A stretch of DNA of 33,245 nucleotides from Planctomycetota bacterium (GCA_022703445.1 JAKLDR010000047.1:1-33245), one strand, 5' to 3'. Numbered from the stretch's first letter, positions 1-6,477 are shown. The notes: a model not told the origin generated them from the letters alone. Program-made: numbers and translations.

Positions 1-1
1 A

Positions 2-544
2 GTGAACGAACCGGTCAGCCAGCCAGCCAAGCACGGGCGGAGCCTGGCCGGATTCTACATCGCTATAGGCTTGGTGGCAGCTGTGGTGGGGCTGGGTATA
101 TGGCTGTGGACTCCGCTCAAGATCCGCTATTGGGAACAAGAAATCCATCGAACTTGCCTGGACCTCAACGCTGCAAGTTCCATGGGCTCGGTCTCCTACG
201 GTGGAGTTCCCGTCGACATAGCCAAACAACTCGTGGCTGCCGGGCCACAGGCCGCGCCGGCGGTCTCTAGGCTGCTGGCCAGCCCCGAGACTCGAGTGAT
301 CGTACTCCAGGCCATCCGCGACGTTCGAGCCCGATGGACATTGCCGCTCCTGGCTGATGCTTGCCAGCGTGAAGAAGATCGAGGCGGCACCCTGGTGGTG
401 GTCATCACCGCACAGGAAATAACAGGCAAGAGTTTCGGCGCTTGGTCGCTGATGAACGACGCTGCTGCGGAGAACGCGTGCAGCCAGTTCCTGGGATGGT
501 GGGACAGCGAGGGCAAGGCCATATACGGTGAAGGTGCGCAGTGA
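2..544 (+). CDS. Membrane-anchored hypothetical protein, HEAT-like helical region
   Basis: Unrecognised 180-residue protein opening with GTG at the window edge, so its upstream signals are not visible. The N-terminus M-N-E-P-V-S-Q-P belongs to the leader type shared with genes starting at 541, 1628, 2050, 3148 and 3657. One membrane segment follows at about residues 16-36. The rest looks extracytoplasmic. Residues 72-115 (VDIAKQLVAAGPQAAPAVSR onward) form short amphipathic helices that resemble a HEAT-like pair, which is inference. Its TGA overlaps the GTG of the next short leader ORF (GTGA), suggesting coupled translation. No catalytic motif is visible. The reading frame is well supported by its codon pattern; the function is unknown. 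Confidence 0.7.
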   Translation: MNEPVSQPAKHGRSLAGFYIAIGLVAAVVGLGIWLWTPLKIRYWEQEIHRTCLDLNAASSMGSVSYGGVPVDIAKQLVAAGPQAAPAVSRLLASPETRVIVLQAIRDVRARWTLPLLADACQREEDRGGTLVVVITAQEITGKSFGAWSLMNDAAAENACSQFLGWWDSEGKAIYGEGAQ

Positions 545-657
545 CTGAGCCCGCCACCTCTCCCGCCCCGCCCCTCCGCACCTGGCGGCCGATGGCGGCG
601 TGGGGGAACGTGAAGCGAAATGGCGAGGATGATAGGCAGCACCATGCCGGACAATGA
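541..657 (+). CDS. Short stand-alone leader ORF (38 aa)
   Basis: GTG-started ORF overlapping the preceding stop by 4 nt (GTGA). Its first 21 residues (MTEPATSPAPPLRTWRPMAA) match the N-terminus of the protein starting at 3148. The 33 nt at 571-603 are identical to 3178-3210. After the leader it continues only as a hydrophilic tail and stops inside the next gene's start region. It could be a translated coupling peptide, or the stump of a gene whose body was replaced. No body domain is present, and translation is inferred only from the overlap and the similarity. Confidence 0.4.
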   Translation: MTEPATSPAPPLRTWRPMAAWGNVKRNGEDDRQHHAGQ

Positions 658-1081
658 GCGGCACCCGATGGATGTGTCTTCTGCTCACACGGGCCATCCA
701 GTTCATGATGGCCCTGGAGAAGTTGCGAAGCGTACTCTGTTGAACGCGGCGGCCTGGTACTTGCCCGGGATCGCATTCTTCGTGTACTGGAGCTTCATTC
801 GATGGAATGCCGAGCCTGTGCCGCTGACGATCCAGACTGCGGCTTGGCTGACGATGCCGGTCCCATTTGTGCTGATAGTCGTGGCGCATGACGGATATTC
901 CTGGGCGTCTGCGTCAATGCTGGCCGTGTTGCCGCTCCTGACCTGGTTGCCGGCATGGCTGAGCTGCCGATTCAAATGGGGAAGATGGATTGTCCCAGCT
1001 GTCTCGCTGCTGGTCTCATCCATGCAATGCTTTGCCTGCGGATGGCTGTTGGAGGTGTTTTCGCGCCTAGCGCGTTCTTGA
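644..1081 (+). CDS. Four-span small membrane protein, paralogue of the gene at 2050
   Basis: Unrecognised 145-residue protein with about four hydrophobic segments (roughly residues 34-51, 66-83, 89-109, 116-135). It is clearly related to the protein at 2050-2514. Shared blocks include LN-[AS]-AAWYLPG, QTAAWLTMPVPF and PAWLS-x-R-x-KWG-x-W. The start is uncertain: ATG at 644 gives MPDNE..., close to the MPE-type leaders, and an in-frame ATG at 620 is also possible. No strong Shine-Dalgarno decides between them. It overlaps the short leader ORF 541-657, so it may depend on it for translation. No catalytic or metal-binding residues are evident and the function is unknown. Confidence 0.65.
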   Translation: MPDNERHPMDVSSAHTGHPVHDGPGEVAKRTLLNAAAWYLPGIAFFVYWSFIRWNAEPVPLTIQTAAWLTMPVPFVLIVVAHDGYSWASASMLAVLPLLTWLPAWLSCRFKWGRWIVPAVSLLVSSMQCFACGWLLEVFSRLARS

Positions 1082-1140
1082 GCGCGCAGTTGTGTGACCA
1101 GGCCCGCGCAACTAACGGGACGTGCATTGCCCCGCCGCCC

Positions 1141-1170
1141 TTGCGCCGGGCCGAGGGGCGGGGAGAAAGG
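1141..1170 (+). repeat. 30-nt GC-rich upstream element, copy A
   Basis: The copy begins ttgcgccgggccgagggg and ends in ggagaaagg. It differs from copy C (2006-2035) at only a few positions. It lies 10 nt before the ATG at 1181. Unlike copies B, C, D and E, it has lost the ATGG that normally closes the element. Confidence 0.7.
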
Positions 1171-1180
1171 CGGGGAGGCC

Positions 1181-1543
1181 ATGAAGACCGAAGAGCGCCG
1201 CAACGAAGAGGCAGGCCAAAGGCCCACCAGCCTGGAGATTGGCAGCGAGTTGGCGTCGGTCTTCGCTGCGGCGTGCGTCTTGGGTTTCGGCGTCTACACA
1301 TATCACCTCACTACGTTCAACCTGGGAGACAACGACTTCGCCGGGCTAGTGTGGATCCTGATCTGGTGTGCTGCCTGTCTCGGTACTCTCCTTGTCTGCG
1401 GAGTCGCTGTGGTCTTGGCCATGGCAGCAGGCCGGGATCGCAAGGAAGGCAGCCGGAGACGCTGGCCGTTCTTCCTGGGGACAGGGGCCTTGATAGCGGC
1501 ATTGCTGATCGCAGCCCCGTGCGTGGTTACCTTCCTGTGCTAG
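1181..1543 (+). CDS. Small three-span membrane protein, unknown function
   Basis: Unrecognised 120-residue protein. ATG at 1181 is preferred because purine-rich gcggggaggcc lies directly upstream; an upstream in-frame ATG at 1094 would run through the repeat element. A polar Glu/Arg-rich N-terminus (MKTEERRNEEAGQR) is followed by three hydrophobic segments at about 25-45, 54-84 and 97-119. This gene carries repeat copy A but lacks the MxEP leader seen in its neighbours. It ends in Leu-Cys. No domain was recognised. Confidence 0.65.
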   Translation: MKTEERRNEEAGQRPTSLEIGSELASVFAAACVLGFGVYTYHLTTFNLGDNDFAGLVWILIWCAACLGTLLVCGVAVVLAMAAGRDRKEGSRRRWPFFLGTGALIAALLIAAPCVVTFLC

Positions 1544-1582
1544 CGGAGGGCTTTAGGCGGCGGGCAAAGAAGTTGCCGACCG

Positions 1583-1613
1583 TTGCGCTGCGCCGAGGGG
1601 GCGGGGAGAATGG
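1583..1613 (+). repeat. 30-nt GC-rich upstream element, copy B
   Basis: Same element as at 2006, with one extra G in the G-run (31 nt). The ATGG at its end opens a four-codon ORF (Met-Ala-Pro-Glu-stop, 1610-1624). Three nt later comes the ATG of the next gene at 1628. Copy E at 3104 repeats this arrangement exactly. Confidence 0.75.
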
Positions 1614-1627
1614 CGCCGGAGTGATTG

Positions 1628-1996
1628 ATGCCTGAGACTACCGAGCAGGCCAGCAAGCCCAGCCGCAAGTGGCTAGCGGTTCTTGTTGCCACCGTGGTGA
1701 TGATCTGGTTCGCGGGTATAGGCGTGGCCTGCGGGCCATATCGTTCTCTCCCCGTCGGTCCCGTCGAGGTCTCTCCTACCAACATGGGCATGATGCTCAC
1801 AATCGGAATGATTGGCATCTGGCTTGGCATCGCGATGGTGATAGGTCGGGTTTTGCCGCTCGGCGAGGGCAGGAACCTTACGGGTTCTCGTGCGAAGACC
1901 GTGGGTGTCATCTGCCTGATCTGCTCATCGCTGCTCTTCCTGACTGGCTTGGTCGCCATGATGCTCATGCTGATTTCGCGGTATGCAGGGAATTGA
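1628..1996 (+). CDS. Small three-span membrane protein with MPE-type leader
   Basis: Unrecognised 122-residue protein starting at ATG 1628, just after repeat copy B and its four-codon mini-ORF. The leader MPETTEQASKPSRKW is close to MPEPTERANKPLRTW of the gene at 3148, although the bodies of the two proteins are unrelated. Hydrophobic segments lie at about 16-35, 53-75 and 92-117. The first loop contains ACGPYRSLPVGPVEVSP. No catalytic motif was found. It is probably an inner-membrane protein of unknown role. Confidence 0.65.
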   Translation: MPETTEQASKPSRKWLAVLVATVVMIWFAGIGVACGPYRSLPVGPVEVSPTNMGMMLTIGMIGIWLGIAMVIGRVLPLGEGRNLTGSRAKTVGVICLICSSLLFLTGLVAMMLMLISRYAGN

Positions 1997-2005
1997 GCTC
2001 CGCGG

Positions 2006-2035
2006 TTGCGCCGCGCCGAGGGGCGGGGAGAATGG
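2006..2035 (+). repeat. 30-nt GC-rich upstream element, copy C
   Basis: Best match to the consensus of the five copies. The terminal ATGG opens a two-codon ORF (ATG GGT TGA, 2032-2040). A GGAGG then leads to the GTG start at 2050. The distance from element end to start codon is 14 nt, the same as for copies B and E. Confidence 0.75.
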
Positions 2036-2049
2036 GTTGAGGAGGAACT

Positions 2050-2514
2050 GTGCCGGAGCCAGTTGACCAACCCCCCAGACCACACGGCAGCCTCCAACCG
2101 GGGGCTGTGCCTTCCATACAGGGAGCTGGCAAATCGGAGCAGCGACTTGGGGATGTGATCGGCCGCCTTCTGCTCAACTCCGCGGCGTGGTATTTGCCGG
2201 GGCTCGTGTTCTGCGCGCAATGGATCTTCGCACACACGGGGGCCGAACCTGCGCCCATATCTCTGCAGACGGCGGCTTGGTTGACCATGCCGGTTCCATT
2301 CATCCTGCTGGTGGGTGCGTACGACGGCCCTTGCGGGGCGTCTGCGTCGATGCTCGGCTTGCTGCCGTTCGTTGTTGGCTTGCCGGCGTGGCTGAGCTAC
2401 AGACTGAAATGGGGCAAGTGGGTTGCGCCCATCATCCTGTTGGCTGTTTCGATTCTTCATTGGCTTGGCTACTCAGTGCTGATTCAGACGCTGTCCGATT
2501 TGGCACACTCGTGA
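2050..2514 (+). CDS. Four-span small membrane protein, paralogue of the gene at 644
   Basis: Unrecognised 154-residue protein. GTG at 2050 is supported by GGAGG at 2041-2045 and by the leader M-P-E-P-V-D-Q-P-P-R-P. From about residue 40 it aligns along its length with the protein at 644-1081, sharing LNSAAWYLPG, QTAAWLTMPVPF and PAWLSYRLKWGKW. About four membrane segments are predicted. The relative at 644 has a different N-terminus, so the body has been conserved while the leader changed. Its function is unknown. Confidence 0.7.
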   Translation: MPEPVDQPPRPHGSLQPGAVPSIQGAGKSEQRLGDVIGRLLLNSAAWYLPGLVFCAQWIFAHTGAEPAPISLQTAAWLTMPVPFILLVGAYDGPCGASASMLGLLPFVVGLPAWLSYRLKWGKWVAPIILLAVSILHWLGYSVLIQTLSDLAHS

Positions 2515-2563
2515 ATCGGTAGGCGATCTTCGCTTCGCATGGGGAAGCAGGCCAGCCCTGCTG

Positions 2564-2593
2564 TTGCGCCGGCCGCGGGGGCGGGGAAGATGG
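2564..2593 (+). repeat. 30-nt GC-rich upstream element, copy D
   Basis: A somewhat diverged copy (ttgcgccggccgcgggggcg then gggaagatgg). Its terminal ATG opens a 25-codon leader ORF (2590-2667) that runs into the start codon of the following gene. Confidence 0.65.
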
Positions 2594-2667
2594 CGGGCGG
2601 TAGGAGGGTCGTGCCTGTGCCTACAACGCTGGCCCTCCTGGCACCGTCGGAGGAGCCTTTGCTATGA
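2590..2667 (+). CDS. 25-aa leader ORF overlapping the next start codon
   Basis: ATG at the end of repeat copy D opens a 25-residue ORF (MAGGRRVVPVPTTLALL then APSEEPLL). Its TGA overlaps the ATG at 2664 as ATGA. The gene at 2664 has no other clear ribosome-binding signal apart from purine-rich ggaggagcc inside this ORF, so translational coupling is plausible. The peptide shows no recognised motif and expression is inferred from the architecture alone. Confidence 0.35.
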   Translation: MAGGRRVVPVPTTLALLAPSEEPLL

Positions 2668-3065
2668 CCACCCAGGATGGGTTGCAGCAGCAGGTCGACC
2701 GCCTCGATTCCCTAGTGGCCCGCGACGGGGCCTTCATGCGGCTGCACGCCGATGGGGAGGGCGGCGCCCTCTACGGTAATCAGTCCGGCTACCTTCGCTT
2801 CGGCATCGAGGTCCTCCGCGCGGCACTCCGCCCCTCCATAACCGCCGGCCAGCACCGCAGAATTCAGGTTGACGCCGACTACCTCTTCGGTGCCGAATCC
2901 GACTTCGTCGACTACACTCCGTATCTGGTCGAGTCTGCCCCCAAGCGGGAGCAGCCAACGGAGCCGCGAGGCTACGGACTTGGGTGGCTCATGTTTGCCG
3001 GCATTTGCATCCTCGTTGCGCTCGCCGCGATTGGAGCCACGACAGTCTGGAAGTGGATTTTCTGA
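2664..3065 (+). CDS. C-terminally anchored hypothetical protein
   Basis: Unrecognised 133-residue protein with ATG at 2664 inside an ATGA overlap with the preceding leader ORF. GGAGGAG at 2649-2655 may serve as its Shine-Dalgarno. Residues 1-98 are soluble and acidic, and a single hydrophobic segment at about 106-129 sits at the C-terminus, giving a tail-anchored topology. A tract reading DADYLFGAESDFVDYTPYLV is distinctive but was not recognised. It lacks the MxEP leader and the N-terminal membrane segment of its neighbours. Confidence 0.65.
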   Translation: MTTQDGLQQQVDRLDSLVARDGAFMRLHADGEGGALYGNQSGYLRFGIEVLRAALRPSITAGQHRRIQVDADYLFGAESDFVDYTPYLVESAPKREQPTEPRGYGLGWLMFAGICILVALAAIGATTVWKWIF

Positions 3066-3103
3066 AGTGCCTCGTGAGAGTACTTGGCCGTTGCCGCCAA
3101 CGC

Positions 3104-3133
3104 TCGCGCCGCGCCGAGGTACGGGGAACATGG
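3104..3133 (+). repeat. 30-nt GC-rich upstream element, copy E
   Basis: A diverged copy (tcgcgccgcgccgaggtacg then gggaacatgg). As in copy B, the ATGG opens a four-codon ORF (Met-Ala-Ser-Glu-stop, 3130-3144), followed by TTG and the ATG at 3148. The 12 nt around the start (gagtgattgatg) are the same in copies B and E. Confidence 0.75.
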
Positions 3134-3147
3134 CTTCGGAGTGATTG

Positions 3148-3660
3148 ATGCCAGAACCTACCGAACGGGCTAACAAGCCCCTCCGCACCTGGCGGCCGAT
3201 GGCGGCGTGGACGGCGGGGATTCTGCTGGCGCTGGGGCTGGCGCTTGTCGCTCTGACGATTTGGCATAGGTCCGGTGGTCAGCATGAGCCGGTGCTGGGC
3301 TACGAGCCGGACGTTGAGAAGATAAGCGGAATCGTGAGCATCGGTCACGCGCGGCACCCGAATGGTACGAAGATGACATATCCAGTTCTTACCATGACGA
3401 AGTCTATAACGGTCAGCCGCAACTCGGACGGCTTCAATCAGCCTGAACAACACATAACAGAGATTCAGTTGGTTTCTGACAATCAACTCGCCAGCAAGCT
3501 GCTGAAGAGCGATGGTTTGAGGGTCGAGGTTACTGGAAAGCTCTTTCACGAACATACGGCTTGGCACATGTGTAAGATTCTCATGGATGTCGAATCGTAC
3601 AGGCCTATGCAGGACCCCTCGGTGCCAAAGAAGGCCAGGGCCGAGGAGGCCAAGCCGTGA
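3148..3660 (+). CDS. Membrane-anchored protein with a DUF4431-like domain
   Basis: A 170-residue protein with ATG at 3148. It has the leader MPEPTERANKPLRTW, a membrane segment at about 17-38, and a periplasmic domain. The C-terminal part (ITEIQLVSDN ... VEVTGKLFHEHTAWH) resembles the DUF4431 pattern, which has a V-x-V-x-G-x-L-x-x-x-x-T core. That assignment is from memory of the family and tentative. The 33 nt at 3178-3210 are identical to 571-603. The stop overlaps the GTG of another short leader ORF at 3657. The C-terminus is Lys/Glu-rich. No enzymatic motif is seen. Confidence 0.65.
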   Translation: MPEPTERANKPLRTWRPMAAWTAGILLALGLALVALTIWHRSGGQHEPVLGYEPDVEKISGIVSIGHARHPNGTKMTYPVLTMTKSITVSRNSDGFNQPEQHITEIQLVSDNQLASKLLKSDGLRVEVTGKLFHEHTAWHMCKILMDVESYRPMQDPSVPKKARAEEAKP

Positions 3661-3749
3661 GCGAGCCCGCCCCGCCCCTCCGCATCTGGTGGCAGAGACT
3701 GTGGTGGTGGTGCCCAACGGCGGCGTGGGATGAGGAGAGAAACCAATGA
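3657..3749 (+). CDS. Short stand-alone leader ORF (30 aa), Trp-rich
   Basis: GTG overlaps the preceding stop (GTGA) and its own TGA overlaps the ATG at 3746 (ATGA), so it bridges two genes exactly. The peptide begins MSEPAPPLRIWWQRLWWW, the same leader type as ORF 541-657 and the proteins at 1628, 2050 and 3148, but it has no body. The seven Trp residues in 30 are unusual. It could be a regulatory or coupling peptide or a gene remnant. The bridging overlaps favour real translation. Confidence 0.45.
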   Translation: MSEPAPPLRIWWQRLWWWCPTAAWDEERNQ

Positions 3750-4657
3750 GACTCCTGGCGGCAGTCGCATGTGTCGTCTGGCTGGGGCTGACGGCAAGCG
3801 GAGTATGTGGAGAGCCTTCTGCCGGAAAGGAAGCGGAACTGATCCGAATTGTTGTTCCTGATGGCATCAAGGGCAAGACCTACAGGTTCGAGAGCTGCTT
3901 CATCGTGCCAGAGGACAAAGGGGACAAGCGCAAATATGTTCCGGAGATCGGGGTCTTCGGGCAGTATAAGGAGAAACGCTGCCTGCTGAGGCTGGGGATC
4001 TTCGCTGACGAAGCCCAGGCGAAGAGCGCCTGCAAGGCCTATTTCGCCGCTGTCGCACTGGTACCAGAGCCGATCATCCTGGAGCCTGGTAAGCCCGCAG
4101 TGGTCATTGGCGACGAGGCGTGGCAACTTGATAATTCTGGTGTGGTCTTCCGGATTGGGCGCGTCGTCTGGGTGGTGTATGTTGAGAAGGCCGACGCAAA
4201 AGATCGAGTTGACTTGGGCAAGCTCCTGGCTGCAGGAGTGAAGGTGCTGTCTGCTCCTCAGGTTGTGCTGACCGGCGAGAACGCGCCTGGAGTGTCCGTA
4301 TCCGGCAACAATGGGCCATCGTTGGACGTCGGGCGTATCAAGGTGATAGATGGCCTTGTCGGCGACAAGCAAGAACCTGTTGTGTGGCTCGCAAACTTGA
4401 AGGTCAATGGAGCCGAGAAGGCTGACCTTGTTGGCTTGGAGGTGACAGGCGGCTGCCTCATTTGGGGCGACACCGTACTGGCAGCCAAGGGCAAGACTCA
4501 AGTGTGGGGGAAAGGCGCCGAGATGCGCTTCCTGGTGAATCCTGCAGGCACGTTCCAAATCAAGCCGGGCATGTCCGTTGGCAACGAAGCCAAGTGGGGT
4601 GCTTCCGCAGACGTTGTGTTTGATCCTAAAACACCCCAGAAGAGCCCCGCGAACTAG
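3746..4657 (+). CDS. Secreted hypothetical protein (303 aa)
   Basis: Unrecognised exported protein. ATG at 3746 is supported by gaggagaga a few nt upstream and by the ATGA overlap with the leader ORF at 3657. A clear signal peptide covers residues 1-22, with a likely cut after SGVCG. The mature protein is soluble, with two apparent halves. The first (about 25-170) contains a stretch around FESCFIVPEDKGDKRKYVPE, and the second (about 175-290) is beta-rich. No catalytic motif was recognised. It is the last gene of the rightward array and converges on the leftward gene ending at 4731. Confidence 0.7.
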   Translation: MRLLAAVACVVWLGLTASGVCGEPSAGKEAELIRIVVPDGIKGKTYRFESCFIVPEDKGDKRKYVPEIGVFGQYKEKRCLLRLGIFADEAQAKSACKAYFAAVALVPEPIILEPGKPAVVIGDEAWQLDNSGVVFRIGRVVWVVYVEKADAKDRVDLGKLLAAGVKVLSAPQVVLTGENAPGVSVSGNNGPSLDVGRIKVIDGLVGDKQEPVVWLANLKVNGAEKADLVGLEVTGGCLIWGDTVLAAKGKTQVWGKGAEMRFLVNPAGTFQIKPGMSVGNEAKWGASADVVFDPKTPQKSPAN

Positions 4658-4710
4658 AGCGTGTTCCGGATTTCACCTGGTCTTCGGCAAAATGGCCGAG
4701 GAGCCGGGAA

Positions 4711-4726
4711 GCCGAGGGGCGGGGAG
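4711..4726 (+). repeat. Partial copy of the array's GC-rich element
   Basis: gccgaggggcggggag matches the core of the element seen at 2006, but the flanks do not match and no + strand gene follows. It lies between the convergent genes ending at 4657 and 4731. Confidence 0.4.
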
Positions 4727-4730
4727 GAAG

Positions 4731-5216
4731 CTACTTCTTCTTCCGCTTGCCCTTCCTCTTGACCACCACCTTCGGTGCCATGAGCTCGAGCTTCCTCTTG
4801 GCCTCTTTGGCGGTGAGCTTCAGGACGGCAACGACGGCAGCCTTGGCCTTGTCGCGCAGCCGCAGCTTGGTTTTCTTCTCCCACATGAGCACGGTCTTGC
4901 CGCTGACGCCCAGGAGCTGGCCCAGCTCAACCTGAGACAGACGCAGCCGCTTGCGCAGTGCCCTGATCCTGGCGGCGCCGATGCGAACCTGGGCGGCTTC
5001 CTCTAAGCTGACCTTCACGCCCTCGGCGAGCCTGGCATCGGCCTCGGCCACCAAGCGACGGGTGTGGCGCGCCAAAGCCGTCAAACTGCGCCTGAACTGG
5101 GCCGCAGTCCGCTTGAGCCTGGCGTTGTCCTTGCGGAGGCTGGCTATTAGTGAACGGGCTTCCCGCTTGGCCAGGCGACGGATTTCTTCCTTCAGCATGG
5201 CGCCGATGTTGGGCAT
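4731..5216 (-). CDS. XRE-type helix-turn-helix protein with basic tail
   Basis: A 161-residue protein whose ATG at 5216 is preceded by AGGAGAT. Residues 8-60 form a charged helical region, probably a coiled coil. Residues 83-115 are an XRE/HTH_3 domain (IRALRKRLRLSQVELGQLLG then VSGKTVLMWE). The C-terminus ends in a Lys/Arg run after KVVVKRKGK. The order is unusual, because most XRE regulators place the HTH first. It is presumably DNA-binding. A link to the gene array on its left is possible but unproven. The next gene leftward converges on it and the next rightward is separated by 75 nt. Confidence 0.75.
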   Translation of the reverse strand: MPNIGAMLKEEIRRLAKREARSLIASLRKDNARLKRTAAQFRRSLTALARHTRRLVAEADARLAEGVKVSLEEAAQVRIGAARIRALRKRLRLSQVELGQLLGVSGKTVLMWEKKTKLRLRDKAKAAVVAVLKLTAKEAKRKLELMAPKVVVKRKGKRKKK

Positions 5217-5291
5217 GACGATCTCCTATCAAGTACTACCGGGGAGAATGGTCTCTGAAATCCAGGGCCAAGTCAAGGGCACTGGCGGCTG

Positions 5292-6173
5292 CTATTTACG
5301 ATCTTTGAATCTCTGGTCAGTACTGAACTGCGCCCGCACCGGCAGATGATCGCTGGCCTTCTTGGCGGCGGTCAGGTCGGAGCCCGAGAAGCTTACGATC
5401 TCGGCCCCGATAGCTTCCTCAGACGCCAGGTCCGGCGAGATCAGGACCCAGTCGTAGCGGCTCCCGGCGTGGGTGGTGGCTGCGGTGGCCACGTTGCCGG
5501 GGACCATGACCTTCAGGCCGCAGTCGGCGGCCAGCTCGTCGATGTCGGGCCGCTGGGTGTTGAAGTCGCCGGTGACGATGACGTCGGGGTCGATCTTGAG
5601 CGCGTCGGCCACCACGCCACGCAGTAGTTGCTTTTCGCGTGCGCGCTTGGACACGTCCGTCCAGCTGAGGTGCACGGTGACCACCACGGCGTCGAAGCCG
5701 TCGGAGGTGACGTAGGCTACAGCGGCGGGATGCTGGAACCCGGCTGGCGTGGCCAAGGGCTTTATGTCCGCGGCTGAGTCCACGAAGATGGCGTTGTCCT
5801 GGCCGTCTGACGAATCGGAGAAAGCGTACTTGATGAACCGGCTCTCGGCGGACATGAAAGTGGTGATCTTGGACTGGTCGGAGATCTCCTGGATACAAAG
5901 AACGCCGGGCGCCAGGTCGGCCAGCTGCTTGCTGAACCAAGTGCGGGTTGCGGCGTCCTTTTCAGGGTAGCCACGAACGTTCCAGGTCATCAGCACGAGA
6001 GAGCGGCCAGGGCCCATGGACGATGGCGGCGCCGTAGTGGACGTTGTTGGCTGCTTCGGCGCCGGAGGCTTCAGCCACTCTGGGCGATAGACGGCGATCA
6101 GCACCGCCGCCACTATGAGCAGCAGCAGGACGATGGCCAAGCAGCCCAGGACGTGTTTCTTGTTGAGGGCCAT
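5292..6173 (-). CDS. Membrane-anchored endonuclease/exonuclease/phosphatase-family hydrolase
   Basis: A 293-residue EEP-fold protein. An N-terminal membrane segment (about 8-28) and a Pro/Thr linker precede the catalytic domain (about 58-288). The usual active-site motifs are all visible: MTWNVRG with Asn65, CIQE with Glu96, VHLSW with its His, TGDFNT, YDWVLIS and SDHLPV with the final Asp-His pair. The enzyme is therefore probably active as a metal-dependent phosphodiesterase or phosphatase. The substrate (nucleic acid, lipid or sugar phosphate) cannot be told from sequence. The anchor points to the periplasmic face. ATG at 6173 has only a weak ribosome-binding signal. Confidence 0.85.
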   Translation of the reverse strand: MALNKKHVLGCLAIVLLLLIVAAVLIAVYRPEWLKPPAPKQPTTSTTAPPSSMGPGRSLVLMTWNVRGYPEKDAATRTWFSKQLADLAPGVLCIQEISDQSKITTFMSAESRFIKYAFSDSSDGQDNAIFVDSAADIKPLATPAGFQHPAAVAYVTSDGFDAVVVTVHLSWTDVSKRAREKQLLRGVVADALKIDPDVIVTGDFNTQRPDIDELAADCGLKVMVPGNVATAATTHAGSRYDWVLISPDLASEEAIGAEIVSFSGSDLTAAKKASDHLPVRAQFSTDQRFKDRK

Positions 6174-6477
6174 GACTGAAGGCTACCGCCTGGCTCCGGC
6201 AGCGTCAAGGCACCACCGTCCATCCTCAATGACATTGGCGTGGGGATGTTTGTGGCTGCGAACTCGGCAAGCTGGAGGTTAACCGTGTGGAGATGAGTTC
6301 CATAGATCTTACGTACAATCCACGTACAATGGCGAATTTCGCAAGGCGCAAGTCCTAGCGAGATCTGTGGTTCCATACGCAGTCCACCGGCTTATGAATC
6401 CGCTGTCCTGAGTGCTGACTCCGGCACACTAGCGTCCAGGCGCAGTTCCTTGAGCGCGAGTGCCCACGGCGAACATG
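6174..6477. other. 304-nt intergenic region with an 11-nt-spaced direct repeat
   Basis: No gene was recognised. ACGTACAAT occurs twice at 6311-6319 and 6322-6330, on the same face of the helix. A short GCGAA/TTCGC inverted repeat lies just after, at about 6332-6342. The region separates the EEP gene (start at 6173) from the end of the P-type ATPase (6478). It may hold the EEP promoter and the terminator of the ATPase operon, but no convincing terminator hairpin with a U-tract was seen. Confidence 0.5.

Noticed and set aside
4684..4699. Short TCGGC/GCCGA hairpin between convergent genes at 4657 and 4731
   Set aside because: The stem is only 5 bp with no U-tract, so it is too weak to call a terminator.
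6390..6440. A stretch that looked faintly like a tRNA anticodon arm
   Set aside because: No acceptor or T-arm pairing could be found on either strand.
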